64,000 nt of DNA from Fomitopsis serialis (lineage: Eukaryota; Basidiomycota; Agaricomycetes; Polyporales; Fomitopsidaceae), in assembly GCF_022376445.1 (NCBI RefSeq), contig NW_025954983.1, positions 124,001-188,000 of the forward strand, read 5' to 3'. Below, in pieces: positions 37,121-51,243 of the stretch (position 1 is its first letter; each line of letters begins with the position of its first letter). Position numbers and translations under genes: made by a program. A model generated the notes under the pieces. The model saw only the letters and a program-made list of their open reading frames with translations, was not told the DNA's origin and ran no database searches.

Positions 37121-39544
37121 ATGTATTCCGACGCCTTGCCTGCCTCCGGTAGTCGCAACATTGCGGCAAACGCGTTTCGCAGCGCAGGCATCCTAGACCG
37201 AGATGAGCGCATGCGCGATGTCTCAGACAAACCAGGAGGCCGCAAAGGGGCTCAGAAGAGCTCACACAAATCACGAACATCTCACCGGCCACGCGCGATT
37301 GACGCGCTCACTGGCAAGGACCAAGCCGCCACTTCGTCTCGAGCAGCAATGGTAAATAAAACGATTGTTTTACACTCATACACCCCTAGTGACAGTTAGA
37401 TCTCGCCACACTCTTTGTGACGACGTCTGCTGTGCTCTTTGAATGCATCGCGCTTACTTGTTCATTCTGGTCCACCCTTCGCGTCGGCCCCTATCCGTGT
37501 GCACCAAAGCTTGCGTCTCGGCTAGCTGCGGGCGATTCTTTGGCAATACGCGGTGCGGCGAAGGGACCACTGGGCCGGGTTCGCAGGAATGCAGTTTCAA
37601 CGGGCGCCACCGCCGAAAGCTCGGGCATCGTGGAGAAGTGGAAGGAGTTCGTGAAGAGAAGATGGAATGCGGAGGCGAAGTTTCTTAACCTGGAGGTGCG
37701 TTTTACCCTCCCAGCGTTCTGCGACAGTTGATCCAATATGGCGTCAGCGCGTGGCGGAGGATGTGTACGTTCAGCGGAATCGCATGTGGGTGCACGGGAG
37801 CGCAGAGAAAGAGTTGTCCGTTGTGTTCAAATTGGCATCTGTTCTCTTCCCTGAGGTTTGTTACATCCAATCCGTGCTCTCACTGGGCCGACTGACCCAA
37901 ACTTAGGTGCAAACCATCTCGTTGGCATACAACAATCTCGTGAGCGGCAAAGTGCTCATGCGCCTGCCGCATTATCTGCCAAACTTGGTCAACCTCTCAT
38001 TGCAAGGCAACAAGCTAGGAGTATGGAAGGACTTGGACTACATTTCCTCGAGGAAGGCCCGACTACCACAACTGCGGGAGCTGATCCTCTTGGACAATCC
38101 GCTTCGCAATGCGCAGTACGAGAAGGACAACGGGGAACGGTACAAGAGGTCAGTTACTGTCTCCAACAAACGATGCAATTCCTCACGTCCTTTACAGCGA
38201 GGTCGCGCGTCGTCTCCCTTCGCTCGAAATGCTGGACATGGAACCTATCCCCAAGATTGCCTTCGATGTACCCCACGCTCCAACATCGCACGGCGCACCT
38301 GCTGGTCCGGCACCTACCACCTTCCCCGTCGAAATGGGGGAACCGTTTATAACTGGGGTGGACGGGGCACTTCTGAGCAGTTTCCTCATGCGGTACGCTT
38401 CTTGAGATGTGTTGATATTCGCGGCCGCTCTAATACCCTAGCGTCCAGCTTCTTCCCTCTATTCGACAACCAGCGTACAGCATTAATGGATGCCTACCAT
38501 CCTAACGCCACATTCTCCTTCTCTGCCAACACAAGCGTCCCTGTTCGTGCGCGAATAGAAGGATATCGATACTCGAAAGAGATGCCCAATCAGCGTAAAC
38601 AAGAATGGGGGCCATGGGGCATCGGGAAAGGCGCATCCCGCAATCTGAATCGGTTGGCAGGAGGGTCGGCGGACAGACTAGTGAAATCGCTGCACGTTGG
38701 AAATGAGGAGATTGTTAAAGCCATGGCCCAGCTTCCCACGACGAAGCACGATGTGGCGGGTTCGCCGGAGAAGTTCTGCATCGACGCTTGGCCGGTACAG
38801 CAAGGTGATTCTCCGCAGTTGTTTGTGACGATACACGGTCAATTCGAAGAAGGTACATCCCTTTCATGTACTTTGGGTCCGTTCTGCCGTTGACGCGTGT
38901 CTTTATCAGAACCATCTCGCTGTGTCATGTCTTTCGACCGCTCATTCATTTTGGCTCCTGCTCCCGAGGGATCACGGTATGTGCTAAGATTGGAGATGTA
39001 CTGTGTTCGATGCCTGACTCCTATGTAGGGCCAAGCAAAGTGGCTGGGACGTACAAATTCTCTCGGATATGTGGGTAATCCGGCAATATTCAAGTCATGA
39101 AGCCTGGCGGCCGGGACCGATGCGTGTTCAAGCGGGTGATCCCCTACGCCCCGCACCGGCGGGAGCGCCGACGAGCCTGCAATCCCCACCTTCGCTGCAG
39201 GAGATGCTGGCGACGATGGTGAGTGTTCTAGCTCGGTACGCTAGCCGCCATCCCAATGTGCCGGCTCGGCGACACCAATTCCTCGATTATTTCTTACGTC
39301 TTTGAAACCTGCAGCCGGAACCACAGCGGTCTCTTGTGATGCAAATATGTCAGCGCACGGGGCTCAACTTCGAATATGCTGTGCAGTGCCTCGAGGGAAA
39401 CGCATGGGACGTCGAGCGTGCTGTCGCTAACTTTGAGCAGGTCAAGGTGCGTGATTTTGAGTTCGGTTCGGCGTTCAGATCGATTGATCTTCGTGTCGGG
39501 TATTTACATCATAGGGTACACTGTCTCGAGAAGCATTCCTGTAA
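37121..39544 (+). CDS. MEX67: mRNA export factor Mex67 (NXF1 family)
   Basis: Mex67, with Mtr2, carries mRNA through nuclear pores. From [19 protein letters not shown] the N-terminus is basic and low in complexity. Exon joins then give [30 protein letters not shown] (intron about 37695-37750) and [16 protein letters not shown]. Leucine-rich repeats run from [18 protein letters not shown] near 37910 to [12 protein letters not shown] near 38075. The NTF2-like domain covers [19 protein letters not shown] near 38450 to about 39110. The C-terminal UBA-like TAP-C domain starts [17 protein letters not shown] near 39333, passes [14 protein letters not shown], and ends, after an intron, GTLSREAFL with TAA at 39542-39544. 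These three domains in this order are diagnostic. No frame break stood out. Confidence 0.95.
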
Positions 39545-40440
39545 CTCCTCGCACGAGCCTCGTGTGTACCAACACCGACTCTTCGGACCTATCGCGCCGT
39601 CACCGATCGTCGTCCGATGCCGACCTGTCTTTCGTCGATCGCTCCTCGCCAGTACATGGACTTGTGATCCTGGTCATGGGGAAATATGTATGGGATGGTC
39701 GCGTTTATCGTATCAGCTAGTCTTTTCCATCACATCATCACATCAGCCCGAATGTATCCTACTGCAGTACATCCTCCTCGTCTCGCCTGCACGCATCTCT
39801 TGTCATAGCAGCACAGTCATCGTTCCCCCCCATCTATATACAGGTGCAATTAGGTTTGACTGTTGCAGCATTACAGTGTCACCTCCACCTGGCCGCGATT
39901 GCACTGAGCGCGCTCTATGGCCTCAGCGTGCGAGGCTTCTGGTCCTTGAGCCTGCCAAACACAGACCGTGAGAGCAAGGACACTGTGGCGTGCCAGTATT
40001 TGTGCGCCCTCTGTGTACTAAACACCGACATATCAGTCGCTGCCGACCATCGCCCAGATGCCCTTTGTTAGCTCGCCGTTGCCGCATTGCCGTAAACACC
40101 TGCGTACTATCCCAACTCGAGTGGGCAGGCTGTGACAGGATGTTGATGGGATTGATCATCTCGATGCATTGTTTCTCGAAGTCAAAACCTCGCGTAAACG
40201 CCGCCTCGAGGCTGAACCATATCCTCCTTCGGAGAGAAACAGCCAAACGTACGGATTGTACCGTCTGATCCATTCAAGTGCCTCGTGTGTAAGCTATCCG
40301 TGGCATGCGCATCCAGGCTTATATGGACGACACGGTCCCCGCTCTCGCTCCGTCTTGTATTCTCCGGAAGAGCTCCGATCCCGTCTGGCTCTCCTCGTCT
40401 CTCGTGCTAGCTTCCGCGGGTTGTCTGGTGGTGCTGGAGG
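39545..40440. other. Intergenic, no gene recognised
   Basis: About 900 bases between MEX67 and the ankyrin gene. Open frames on both strands are Arg/Ser/Cys-rich with no motif. No tRNA or repeat was found. It should hold the MEX67 3' UTR and the promoter of the ankyrin gene. Confidence 0.45.
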
Positions 40441-43400
40441 ATGGCAGAAGCGGAATCCGGTCAACAATCCAATCTTGTGTCTATGCCGCTGCTTGACGCT
40501 GCAGCGCGCGCCGATGTCGAGGCTGTTAGGACGGCCATTCTGTCCGGCGCGGATGTGAACGCGTCGGACCCGAAGGATGGACCTCTGTTGCATGCGCAAT
40601 TGCAGGGAGAAGGTGAGTGCGCGCAGAGCGGTGGTGTTGTCTCAGATTGCTCATAATGTGTACTTTGAGCAGTTGGGAACAAATAGATGTCTCGGGCGCG
40701 TCGTTCAAGCTAGAGCAGCGCGTCGAGGTACTCCAGATGTTGTTGGACCATGAGGACATCTCCCTTTTTACGCTGAACTCTCCTGTGCGGGGAGTTTCCC
40801 CCCTCTGCCTCGCAGCCTGGCTGGACATACCGCAGTTGGTCCAATTACTCTTGGAGGGTAGTCGTGGCATGATCCCGGTCAACGGCATGGATAACTTCGG
40901 GGCTACGCCGCTAATGTGTGAGCACGCGGCCTTCATCTCCGAGTCTATTCCCATTGAGGCAACCTCACGTAGATGCTGCGAGGGACCATAGCATTGAGGT
41001 GGTCGAGTACCTGGTGAGTACAGCCAATGCGACACATAGGCACGAATGCTGAACGCCGAGGTATCGGTTCAGCTTGCCAATGGCGCCAGACCTGATTATC
41101 GAGACATCAACCACCGATCCTCCATTCAACATGCTCTGAGACACCCTCATATCCTTTGGTCCTGTGAGCATGCTCTGCGGCGTTATCGAATACAAGAGGA
41201 CATGGTGCGGTCTTAACTCAGTTCGACGTGATCCTTCCCTAACACTGCTCTTCAGTTCATAAACACCAAGCACCTTACAATTCTACCTCCACCATTCATT
41301 GACCGCCTCATTTCCACGCCTGTCACGCCCAAGACATTCTGCTTGCCGATACACTCGTTACGAAATTATGCCCAGCGCACTGAGTTTCTCGTGCAGGCTG
41401 TCATCGTTGGGGATGTCGCCCGCCTCCACTCCATGCTATTTTCTCATGCCCAGTGCCTCACCCTTGGATCTGATCCGACCCTCCCACAGTATTTGGTAAA
41501 CCTGCCCGACGCAACCGGATGGTGCCCCATCCACTACTGTGTCTCAGTGGAGCATCCGTCAACTGAGGTACTAGATATCCTCTATCGCGCTGGCGCAGAT
41601 GTCAATCTGTACACGACATCTGGACACGAAACCCCTCTGCACTGTCTCGCCTACAAAGCCAAGCAACCCAAGACGCACGACCATGCAGCGTCTCTGCGTT
41701 CGTTCATCCTCCATCTCGTCCGCGATCTTCATGCACCGCTATCGGCCAGGGATCACAACATGGACACTTGTCTGCACGTCGCAGCCGAGCACGGGCGAAG
41801 TATCGATGTTGTCATGGCGCTACTCGCTGCAGACTCCGCCGGCACGCTTCGCGAGCTACGCAATTCACGAGGGTGCGTTCTTCCAGATCGTGTGCACGAT
41901 GCGTGGGGCTAACGGGAGTCTGAGTTAGACTAACAGCGCTCGATGTAGCCAAGCCCGATATGCGCGTTGCCTTCGGAGTTGACGACGAGAACGCCCGGCC
42001 AGTCTCGTCCGCATCTATGCGTACCCTGAGGCCATCCACGTCGGAGTCGGTGAAGTCAATGCCTCCATTGACGATTCGAAAGACGGACTCGACGTTCCGT
42101 CACGATATCCCGCTCCCGGCCAACGTACCATTGCCTGAGGCAGACTGGGTCACGCTGTCTCATACTGTCCTCGACTGTCTGCAGTCAGCGTCAACAGGCA
42201 CGTCTAACGCGAATGCCCTCGACATCACCGCGCGCGCCGGAATGCTGCAGGAGATCACGGTCATGCGCGATACACTCCTCGGCTCGCTCCGTATCCGTGT
42301 TCGAGAGACCATCGAGGAGCTTCATGATGCTCGCCGGGGCTTCCAACAAGCCTATGCGTTGTACGGAGACGTCCGGAAGGCGTCCGAGCGGCTCGTAGGC
42401 GACACTGATCAGATTCCGAGACCCAGTCAGGACTCGGACCATGTCAGGAGGCGGACGACAGACTCCGGCGACTCCGAGCTCACCGCTGTCTCAGAAGCAA
42501 GTTACATCCTTGTCAACAGGAAAGCGCGATCGATGTCGGATCTTAGAGCGTCGCAGGAGGCGCATATACACAAGATACCCGTTCCTACGATACCCCGACT
42601 ACCCCCCACCACTCCTAGACGCAGTACTACTGTGAAATACCACACCGATACACCATCTCGCACCGGCACCCCCAGCACCTCGGGACGCAACGGACGCAGC
42701 GGATCGTGCACTATACCGAAGGGCACGCCGAGAGTACCTACGCGCAAGCGAAGTACTACAATCGGAGAGCCCAACCTCGCGCGGTTACCGACGTCCCCGA
42801 GCAAGGTATCTTTGACGAACAGCACGGCGAAGGTCAAGGCATGGTTGATCAACAAGATCAGGCCGGGAACCCCGCGCGCGGACGCCATCCCGGAAGATCG
42901 TCAACTGTCCAGTGCCTCTCATGTCGATCACGATGATGGATCGAGTTCGGAGAGCGACGACTCCGACACCGAGTCTAACAAGATCAGACGCGTTCTCGCC
43001 TGCCAGAAGGGTCTCACCGCGGTGCGACGAGATCTTCATCGTATCGAAGGTCGTCTCGAGGCGGTAAGCTTGTGTTGGTCTTACTTCTTAGCACTGTATC
43101 TGACCGATGAGATCAGGCGGAGCAGTTCCTCGTCAATGCTAATCGCGCGATCTCGAAGGCCGAAACGAGGATCAACAGAGTAATATCTGTACGTGTGCTC
43201 CATCTTGCGCGTGGTGTATCTGATGATAACACCTATCGGTTGATGCAGACGAGAAAGGCCTCCCTTGATTCAGACCGGCTTTCATCTGCGCCTGAAGCTG
43301 CTGCCTCCACGTTTGTGTCGTTCCTGGACTTCCCTGTTGCGGACCCTGCTGGAGAGGGCAATGGGAAATCCCTCTCTCGCCCGACCTCTTCGCGCCCGCG

Positions 43401-43608
43401 ATCGCGTTCTGACATATCCGTCGTGTCTGTCGCGTCGGCGTCGTCTACGCTGGTAGAGGGCGACGACGAAGATGTCCGCAACTTGCGCAGACTCCTCACT
43501 CGCAAAGTGGCCTCGCTGATGGAGGGAGCGGAGGAAGAGGTCGACAAAGCTGTAGTGTGGCTGCGCATCGTGAAGGAGGTGCTTCTCGAGCTTGGTAAAC
43601 GGACCTGA
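40441..43608 (+). CDS. Large ankyrin-repeat protein with coiled-coil C-terminal half
   Basis: Start MAEAESGQQSNLVSMPLLDA at 40441. Ankyrin units include LLDAAARADVEAVRTAIL, VSPLCLAAWLDIPQLVQLLL near 40794, a unit with HSIEVVEYLL around 40991, CPIHYCVSVEHPSTEVLDIL near 41524, and CLHVAAEHGRSIDVVMALL near 41770. After ALDVAKPDMRVAFG the sequence becomes Ser/Thr-rich with helical segments (VMRDTLLGSLRIRVRETIEE near 42263) and a basic Ser/Pro region, then ACQKGLTAVRRDLHRIEGRL near 43000 and a final helix KAVVWLRIVKEVLLELGKRT ending at 43608. Fungal proteins of this layout are often signalling adaptors, but no catalytic domain is seen, so the function is unknown. Exons are separated by short introns. 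Confidence 0.85.
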
Positions 43609-44117
43609 TTGGCCGGACTGGAAGGATATTGCTTTGATACTAGGAACTAAACCGCCGGACATGCTGTTGTTTGTCGCCCTCGTCGCTATACCAGAGCTGT
43701 GTTTATATCTGTAGCCGTAATGTAGATATGTATCGTTATGTCCATAGGTGCAGTGTAATGTGGTATGTTGTCTGTATGTATATGACAGTGTAACAAATCT
43801 ATTGTGTCACTGGCAGTATCAGTACCTGTGTAGTATCAAACTCATTGGATGATCGAACCAACACGGTGTACTATGTGAACCTCGAGTTCAGCACGTGAAT
43901 GCGACGCGTCGCGAGTCGCACACCCGGCGTGGACGCCACCGGCGCGACCACTGGCTGCTGGGGCGCGCACACCTCGCGCACTGAGCTTGCGTGGACGCTT
44001 CACTATCAAGACACTGGCCTGTGCATCGTTCGTATACCAAGACGTAGGGAAGTTCCTCTCATCTTACTCTGAAGCTTGCCGGCACTGTTCGGTCCTGGGG
44101 ATACGCACGAAGTCTCA
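43609..44117. other. Intergenic: ankyrin 3' region and VPS39 promoter
   Basis: No gene supported. The first half is AT-rich with several TGTATGTATATG-like runs (near 43770), as expected for a 3' UTR; the second half is the VPS39 upstream region. Confidence 0.45.
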
Positions 44118-47100
44118 ATGGCGCCATTTCTCGCACCGCAGACGGTTCTGAACGGATTCAAAGAACGAGCAGAAGCAGTGACAATCCAAGGTCTGGTTTG
44201 TCCTTTGGCGCGTAGTTGCATCTAATGGTGAGCGCAGGCGATAGGCTATATGTAGGCACAGCAACGGGGGCTCTCCATATCTATGCTCTTGATTGCTCTG
44301 CTCGTAGGTCGCCTTTCCGATCTCCCCATGGCTTACGCATAATGTTATCATGCAGCGGGCGGCGCTGAGCCCAAGGCAGAGTTGGTGGAGACCAAGAAGG
44401 CTCTGAGCAGGAAAGCGATTGAGCAATTGTGCTATGTGAAAGACGTGAATTCCCTTGCGGTTCTATCAGGTGAGATGAGTGTCAGCGCATTGCGTAGACT
44501 TCCAGCTGAACGACTCCCCAGACTCTACCGTGACTTTGTACCCTCTCCCTAGTCTCTCACAGCTACGTCCCTAGCGAAGAGTAAACAGGCGCTGTCTATG
44601 GCAACATACACAGGCGTGGTGCACAGTGTCCCGGATAACAACCTAACACTCTCACCTGAAGAATTTGGCAAAGGCAAAGATGTACCCTCGGTCCTGACGC
44701 ACCTCGCCATTGGTTGCAAGAGAAAGATTGTCATCTATTCATGGAAGGACGGTGAACCGCAGGACCCACAAGTAAGTATTGTGCTATTTTAGAGTACAAG
44801 TATACCATGCAGAACTGCGTTCACAGGAGACGACGCTCTCACATTCTCCACGGACGATGTCATTCCTTGGCGAAAACATGATATGCTTCGGCTATGCACT
44901 CTCAGACTATGCGCTCTACTACCTGAAGACTGCCACCATGATTGAGATTGCTACTCCCATACCCTCCGTGACGTCTGGCACTAGTATCAGTAACATGGGC
45001 ATGGGCGCCCTCACAAATCTAGGTGGCTATATGGGTATTGGTGCTAAGGCAAGGCCCTGGGTAGTCAGCATACACGAAGGCGAGGCACTCATCGCAAGAG
45101 ACAGTACGTATCTTTGAAACGATCAATTGCATGAGCTGACTGGCGCAGACAACGGCCTCTTTGTTGGTCCGGACGGCAAAATGACGAGAGACACCCACAT
45201 CGACTGGCCAGCACCGCCCGAGGAGCTAGGTACGAGAATTTTAATGCAAGTGCGTGACCGATTTTGTTGAAACTGCGTTAGCCTTTATGAGACCGTATGT
45301 ATTTGCTGTGATGCCGTCGGGCACCGTGCCTTCCTCCCAGCTTGATGGTGCCTCAAGTTTGGCATCCACTTCTCAAGCCTCCACGAGCTTCACCCCCTCG
45401 CCCGTCGTAGAGATTCGCTCCTCCATCTCTATGTCTCCCGTCCAATGCCTACCTTTCCCGCCAGTACCCGCAGATGACCAGCCCACAGCTACGCCGATAC
45501 AGCATAGCGTCCGACTTTTGACTTCACTCCCCACGAAATACTCTCTCTTCCTCGTCACGACACCCACAGACCGCGCTACCGCGAATGCACAAGGAAGCTC
45601 GATATGGCAGTTCCGCATGAAGTCATGGAGCGAACAGCTCGACGAGCTTGCTGTGGCGGGATCACATGCGGACGCACTCGCACTTCTAGACCTCCTCGAC
45701 GTCGCTTCGCTCCCAGACAAGGTACGTTCAAATATTCGTTTCGTACCTCACCGAAGCGTTGGTGCTGACGGTACTGTGTATCGTGCAGGAGCAAAGACGG
45801 AAGGTTGTACGTGCATTGAACGCAGTAGCAGAGTTCAAAGCTGAGCGCTTCGATCGTGCCATGGACACCTTCATCGAGCTCGACATCAATCCCGCCAAGG
45901 TTGTCGCTCTCTATCCTCCAAGCATCGCCGGACGGCTGTCCGTCCCTCAAGAAGAGTGGATCCCACTGTTTGGTGGACCCGTGCCTCCAAAGCCGGAAAG
46001 CAAGACACCATCCATAGAACAGAATCAAGACGGCGTCGAAGGGCAGGAGCAACAGCGGCCGCCGTCACCGAAGGGATCCATACGTGCGTCTATATCCGGC
46101 TTCCGAACAGGGCTGGAGAACATTGTTTCGCCGACGAGATCGAGGGATGATGACACGGTTTCAGTCATTGGCAGACCGAAGGGCCCGCCAAAGGGTATGT
46201 TCTACGCATGTGTTCTGGTCCAAGTACTGACTTGCCTATAGATGCATTCCACCGGTCAGTCGAGACTCTGATGCGCTACCTCTCCGACCGCCGCCCGAAG
46301 GTCGACGGCGCGCTCAAGGCCCTCAATATCACCTCTGCCGAAGCACATCGCTGGCCAAACTTGTCCGCCGCGTCGCCTGACGAGCTATATGCGTTACCAA
46401 ACGTCCCTTTGTCGGCTTTGACACCAGAGGAGCTCGTACGTTTTGCGCAGATAGTGGACACAGCACTGTTCAAATGTTATCTCCTCGTGCGCCCTGGCCT
46501 CCTCGGGCCTCTGTGTAGGGTAAGCAACTGGTGCGAAGTCAGCGAGGTTGAGGAAACCTTGCGGGCCAGGGAGGTAGGTAATCCATACGATGGTAGTTTC
46601 GAGTTACGACTAGCTGAGCATTGACACTGCACGACTAGAAACACTCGGAACTCATCTACCTGTACAATGGGAAGAAGATGCACGAGAAAGCGCTCGGTCT
46701 CTTGCGAGAGTACGTATTTGATCTTGCATTAGCGTATCAAACTAATTGAGATGGTTGTAGCCTCAGTGAGAAAGAGGCAGACCCGCGGGACAAGCTGATG
46801 CCCTCCGTCACCTACCTCCAACGCCTAGGCCCAGAATACCTCGAGCAGATTTTCGGTGCAGCCAGATGGGTGTTCGAAGAAAACGCTGACATCGCATTTG
46901 AGGTGCGCATCTTCGTGAAGGCCTGGCAACGGACAGAAGCTGAGTTTCGTCAACTGTAGATCTTTACCTCAGAGGAAGTGGAACTTCCACGCGAACCAGT
47001 CGTTGACTTCGTCGAAGGCGTTAATCTGAGCATCGCCGCTCGGTATCTGGTGTACTTGATTGAAGAGCGAAATGAAGAAAGTACAGGCTTCCATGAACGG

Positions 47101-48106
47101 TTGGCGGAGACCTATCTACGGATGGTCTCGGATGCGAGGCGGAGAGGGGACGAAGGTGCGTCGATACACTGAGTCTCACTGATGTGGCTTATCGGTTTAT
47201 GTCGGATAGAGGCGAACAAAAACGCGTATGACAAACTCCTGGAGTTCATTGACACGACAGACCGATACAGCGCAGATCGACTATATGCGCTCTTGCCATC
47301 GGATGGCAAGTCGTTTCTTTGGCTGTGTAGCGTACGATTTGCCATGCTGATCTTTGCAGGTTTCTTTGAGGCGAAGGCCATTCTCTTGGGAAGACTGGGA
47401 CGACATGATAGTGCGCTCGAAACCTACATCTATCGCCTACGAGACTATCACGGTGCAGAAGAGTGCGCGTTTCCTTACACTTGTGACCATTCTGTGCTCA
47501 AACTAACCCACAATAACAGATACTGCAAGCGCGTTTACAAGCCTCACACCGACACCTCGAACATCTTTCTCACCCTCCTCCGGACCTACCTCAGACCCTC
47601 GCCCTCTTCTGCGTCTTCTGCGTCTGACCTCTTGGCACCCGCACTAGATCTGATCAGTAGGCACAGTCCCCGTCTGGACGTGGCAGAGACCTTGGACTTG
47701 CTACCTCCGCTCGTGGCGGCGCGCGACGTACAGGCCTTCCTGAAGGAAGCCCTCAGAGCGCCGATATTTGATACGCACGTCGTGAGGGAGGTGACGAAGG
47801 CACGGAAGGACGAGGTCAACAGGAGGCTCACGGGCTTGCAGATGAGGCGAGTGAAGGTAACAGACAGTCGAATGTAAGCAGTTGATTGGCTAGGTGGACA
47901 AAGAGAATGATGCTGATCTCCATCCTAGATGCCCTCAATGTCACAAGCGCATCGGGTCCAACAGCGTTATTGCTGTGCACGCTCCAAGGTCAGTTTCCCG
48001 TGTGTAGACTGCTTCAACCTATCTGAAACAGATCTCCAGGGGTGAAGTCACGCACTATCAATGTCGAGAAGCGTTCTCGCGCAAGCTAAAGGAAACTCGA
48101 CAGTGA
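44118..48106 (+). CDS. VPS39: Vacuolar sorting protein Vps39/Vam6 (HOPS complex)
   Basis: Vps39 tethers vesicles to the vacuole as a HOPS subunit that contacts Rab7/Ypt7. MAPFLAPQTVLNGFKERAEA at 44118 opens a CNH-type beta-propeller (GDRLYVGTATG, CYVKDVNSLAVLS near 44430, GKDVPSVLTHLAIGCKRKIV near 44674, ENMICFGYALSDYALYYL near 44873). Downstream lie the helical clathrin-repeat-like segments: VVRALNAVAEFKAERFDRAM near 45800, FHRSVETLMRYLSDRRPKVD near 46246, YIYRLRDYHGAEE near 47429, and DLLPPLVAARDVQAFLKEAL near 47695. The C-terminal zinc-binding motif MCPQCHKRIGSNSVIAVHAP is followed across an intron by GEVTHYQCREAFSRKL, ending at 48106. Domain order and length fit the family. No clear frame breaks were noted. 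It is convergent with the next gene (245 bases between stops). Confidence 0.93.
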
Positions 48107-48351
48107 TGACAATCATCTTGTGGGTTATATCGTGTCTAGGGTGACTTCAGATCTGTGTTTACTAGATAGTTCGTGCTCTCCGTCCGCTATTGCACCATAC
48201 GGTCCATGCTGTGTTCGATAACGAAGTCTTAAGCGTCGTCCAAGGACGCTGCACCGCAGTGCACTCTCTCGCAGTTACAGCTAGAGGCGCAAGGATACCG
48301 TATGCGTTGAATTCAAAGCAACAAATTACGCGTGCCGGAAGCATGCATGTA

Positions 48352-50998
48352 TCAATCCTCGTCTGACAGAAGCTCATCTGCAAAGAGGCATGGTCCTTCG
48401 ATACTGGCCGGATCTGCACCGGGCGCAACATCCTCCTGCGGCAGCGCTGCAGGCCTCAGTGTTGCGTTGTCAGCGACGGCTACTGGCATTTCAGGCCCAG
48501 ACGATTCAGCGATAGCTCTAGCTTCCGGCGAGCGTGATTGCAGAGTCGAGACGACTTTCCCACTGCGTATGATGTCAGAAAGGACCAGGTCCTGCGAGAG
48601 GTTTGAATCCCTATCTGGCAGAGGGAGTCACCACCACTTGCAAAGCCTCTGAATATGTCATAAAACTTACAGGAGGGGGATCGAGTCCCTGAATCCATGT
48701 CCATGGACTGGGAGTGCTCGGCCTGCTCAACGCGTGCCAGGTTGATTGGCAGAAATATATCCACTGGTGAAAATGTCCTCAGGCTCTGTGGTACGACGTC
48801 GTCCTGGGGCTGACATTCGATGTCTTCCACACCATTTTCGTGGGTATCACCAGGAGAGGCTAAGATCCTCCGCGAGAGGGCAGGATCGAGTTCTGCGGGT
48901 GGGCTTGCAGCATCAAACATCCCGACGTACTCATCGGCCTCCGAGCGATCGTCCAGACCATGTTGACCCAACGTCAGTGGCGTGAGCTCGAAGTGCGCGC
49001 TGCGTTCTGTAGCATGACGGTCGTCTGGAATGTGATCGCGCGGAGAACGCCGAGGTTTGAAAGAATGTTCTTGTGGCTGAAGTCCCAGAACGGTGTCGAG
49101 CGCACGCCACGGATCCGTGCCCTCGAAGAGTTCGCCGTGGAGGACGTCATAGATACTTTCCTGGACGATACCGTCATCGGACTCGTCGCCCGCAGCTGAA
49201 TAGCTGTCGATGGTCGCAGCAACCGGGGAAGATCGAGTAGATGATTGTGGATTGGTACGAGGCGAGCTGGCTCCAATGGGCAGAGAAAGGAGCTGTCTTG
49301 CGCTGTTTCTCGATTGCGCAGGGGGTTCAAAAGGAGGCGAACTCTGAAGATCCTGAGTTGAAGAAGCCGTAAAGACGAGATCGTCTTCAATCGGGACGCC
49401 CAAAACAGAGCATAGTCCTCCAGACGGGCATCCTCAGCAGTAGACGTGTGATCTTCCTGAGGATCGCTGCACGTTTCGTCGAAGGTAGCATGTACAGCAT
49501 GAGTACGGGAAGGCAACCGAGTATCTGTCATCAACTGGGACTGGTGCTCTGGCCGAGAAGAAACCCAAGATCCACGAGTAGGAGAGCCAAAGCTAGTCGG
49601 CGAAGACACGTAGAACGAGCGGTGACCAGGAGCCATATCCAGTGGGCTGGTTCCGTAAGAGAGTCTGCTAAGCGGTCTCCGATATAAGGGCTGTCAGACG
49701 GGACCTGTTCATCGACAGGGTATGCAGCAGACGGGACGGAGACGCGCCCGAGCTTGGCAGCGCAAGGACTCTGGGTGCGAGAAGATCTGTCCTGCAAACT
49801 TTTATAGCCGTAGAAAGAGTACCTCGCTGGCTGGTAACGTTGGTGCGTCTTCATGATTGCCAAAGTCTTCTCGTCTTTGTGAGGACTAGGCCCTGGTATC
49901 GGGAGAAACTCAGAGAAACCGAAGTCGTCAAAGCTCCGTGGCATGGCCGGACTACTGTCGAGAGGCATAGGCTCAAAGTCTGGCTCTGTGTGCGCGAGGT
50001 CATCGAAGTCGAGTTGGTTGACAAACTCAGGTTGATGCTTTGTCGTACCGGCCGGAGGTGGATAGCCTTCAGACACATATAATGGTGTGAAATCAGACCC
50101 TGGTGAATGCGACGCTGTCTTAATATGACGATAATTATAAACACCAGACCAACCTTCATCGCTCATAACCTCGTCCACATACGTGCCGCTGTTTGACCGT
50201 ATATGAGATCGCCTAAGAGTGTCGCTAGATAGTTCCCTGCCTGGATTGGGCGACACTCTTCGCTAGTAGTATTCGTTAGACCAGTCAAGACGACTATCAG
50301 TACGTGGTACCTTCTTCCGAGGAGGTTCAGCATCATCGGGAGACGATGAATACGTTATTACATCTGCATCCTCGTAATCCGCAAGATGTGGCCTACGCTC
50401 CGGTTTCGGTGCCAACCCAGCGAGGTTAGGGATGTGGCGGATACGATCCATCTCCGCCCTGAGAGAGATCGCTGTTGTACGTCACGGGGAGACGCAGTTA
50501 AGGGCATATGAGACGCATATATGCGCGTAGAAACATACGGACAAATGCATCCAGCGCCTTCAGTATCTTGGAGGAGCGTGTATGGCTTCTGCTCTTGCTG
50601 CTGACGCTCGATGCATTGTCAGACGCAGGCCCTCTCCGAGTTGCGCGAGGTGTTCCAGAAATACGTTGTGGTGGGAGTAGAGGGGCATCGTCATCGTCAG
50701 AAACAGGTGCGTCTCCGGATCGTTTCTGGAAGTCGCGTCTCGCGTGTGCAAGGGATATTTTGCCGACCGCGTTCACACCACTGTCGGTCGACTGGGGAAC
50801 CTCAGCATGCGCCTTGCTGAGACCCTTCGTAAGCACCCCGAGCCTCTGCTTTCCGAAGTGATTGCGCTGTGCTTTTCCCGCAGCGTCCTTTGCGCGCGCC
50901 CTCGCGAAGTTCCTGCAGCGCGAGGGTCAACAAGCACGATTGTCAACAGAAAGGTCAATCACTTACCTCTTCCCACCCATGTAGTTAGCTCCTGCCAT
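48352..50998 (-). CDS. Large unknown protein, Ser/Pro/Asp-rich
   Basis: From MAGANYMGGKRNFARARAKD at 50998 exons lead to a basic N-terminal region (HFGKQRLGVLTKGLSKAHAE, SKILKALDAFV) and then MDRIRHIPNLAGLAPKPERR near 50450. A long region with many Ser, Pro and Asp residues follows and looks disordered. After an intron at about 48616-48670 the last exon reads RDSNLSQDLVLSDIIRSGKV and ends ELLSDED at 48352. One base is missing near 49673 (restoring RRPLSRLSYGTSPLDMAPG) and another near 49410; the junction near 50455-50520 is also a base off. A nuclear or regulatory protein is possible but nothing in it is diagnostic. It is divergent from the DENND6 gene across 245 bases. Confidence 0.65.
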
Positions 50999-51243
50999 GT
51001 TGTGTCAACGCGAACGCGGAAAATCCAGCGATGTCTAGCGATGGGAGGAAGTGGTCGTGAACGCGGTACGGGTCAGGCGCGCGCGCGTGTGGTGGGACGC
51101 GTTCGCGTGTACCACGATCACATGGGCCCGTCACCATGACGGGTGTCGAGTGACTCGAGTCGACGCCGGCGGTGATCCAAGCATACCACCGTTGATCTCA
51201 GATTGTTTCTTGCTGAGGTCCAACAGGTCTGACTGCAACGACC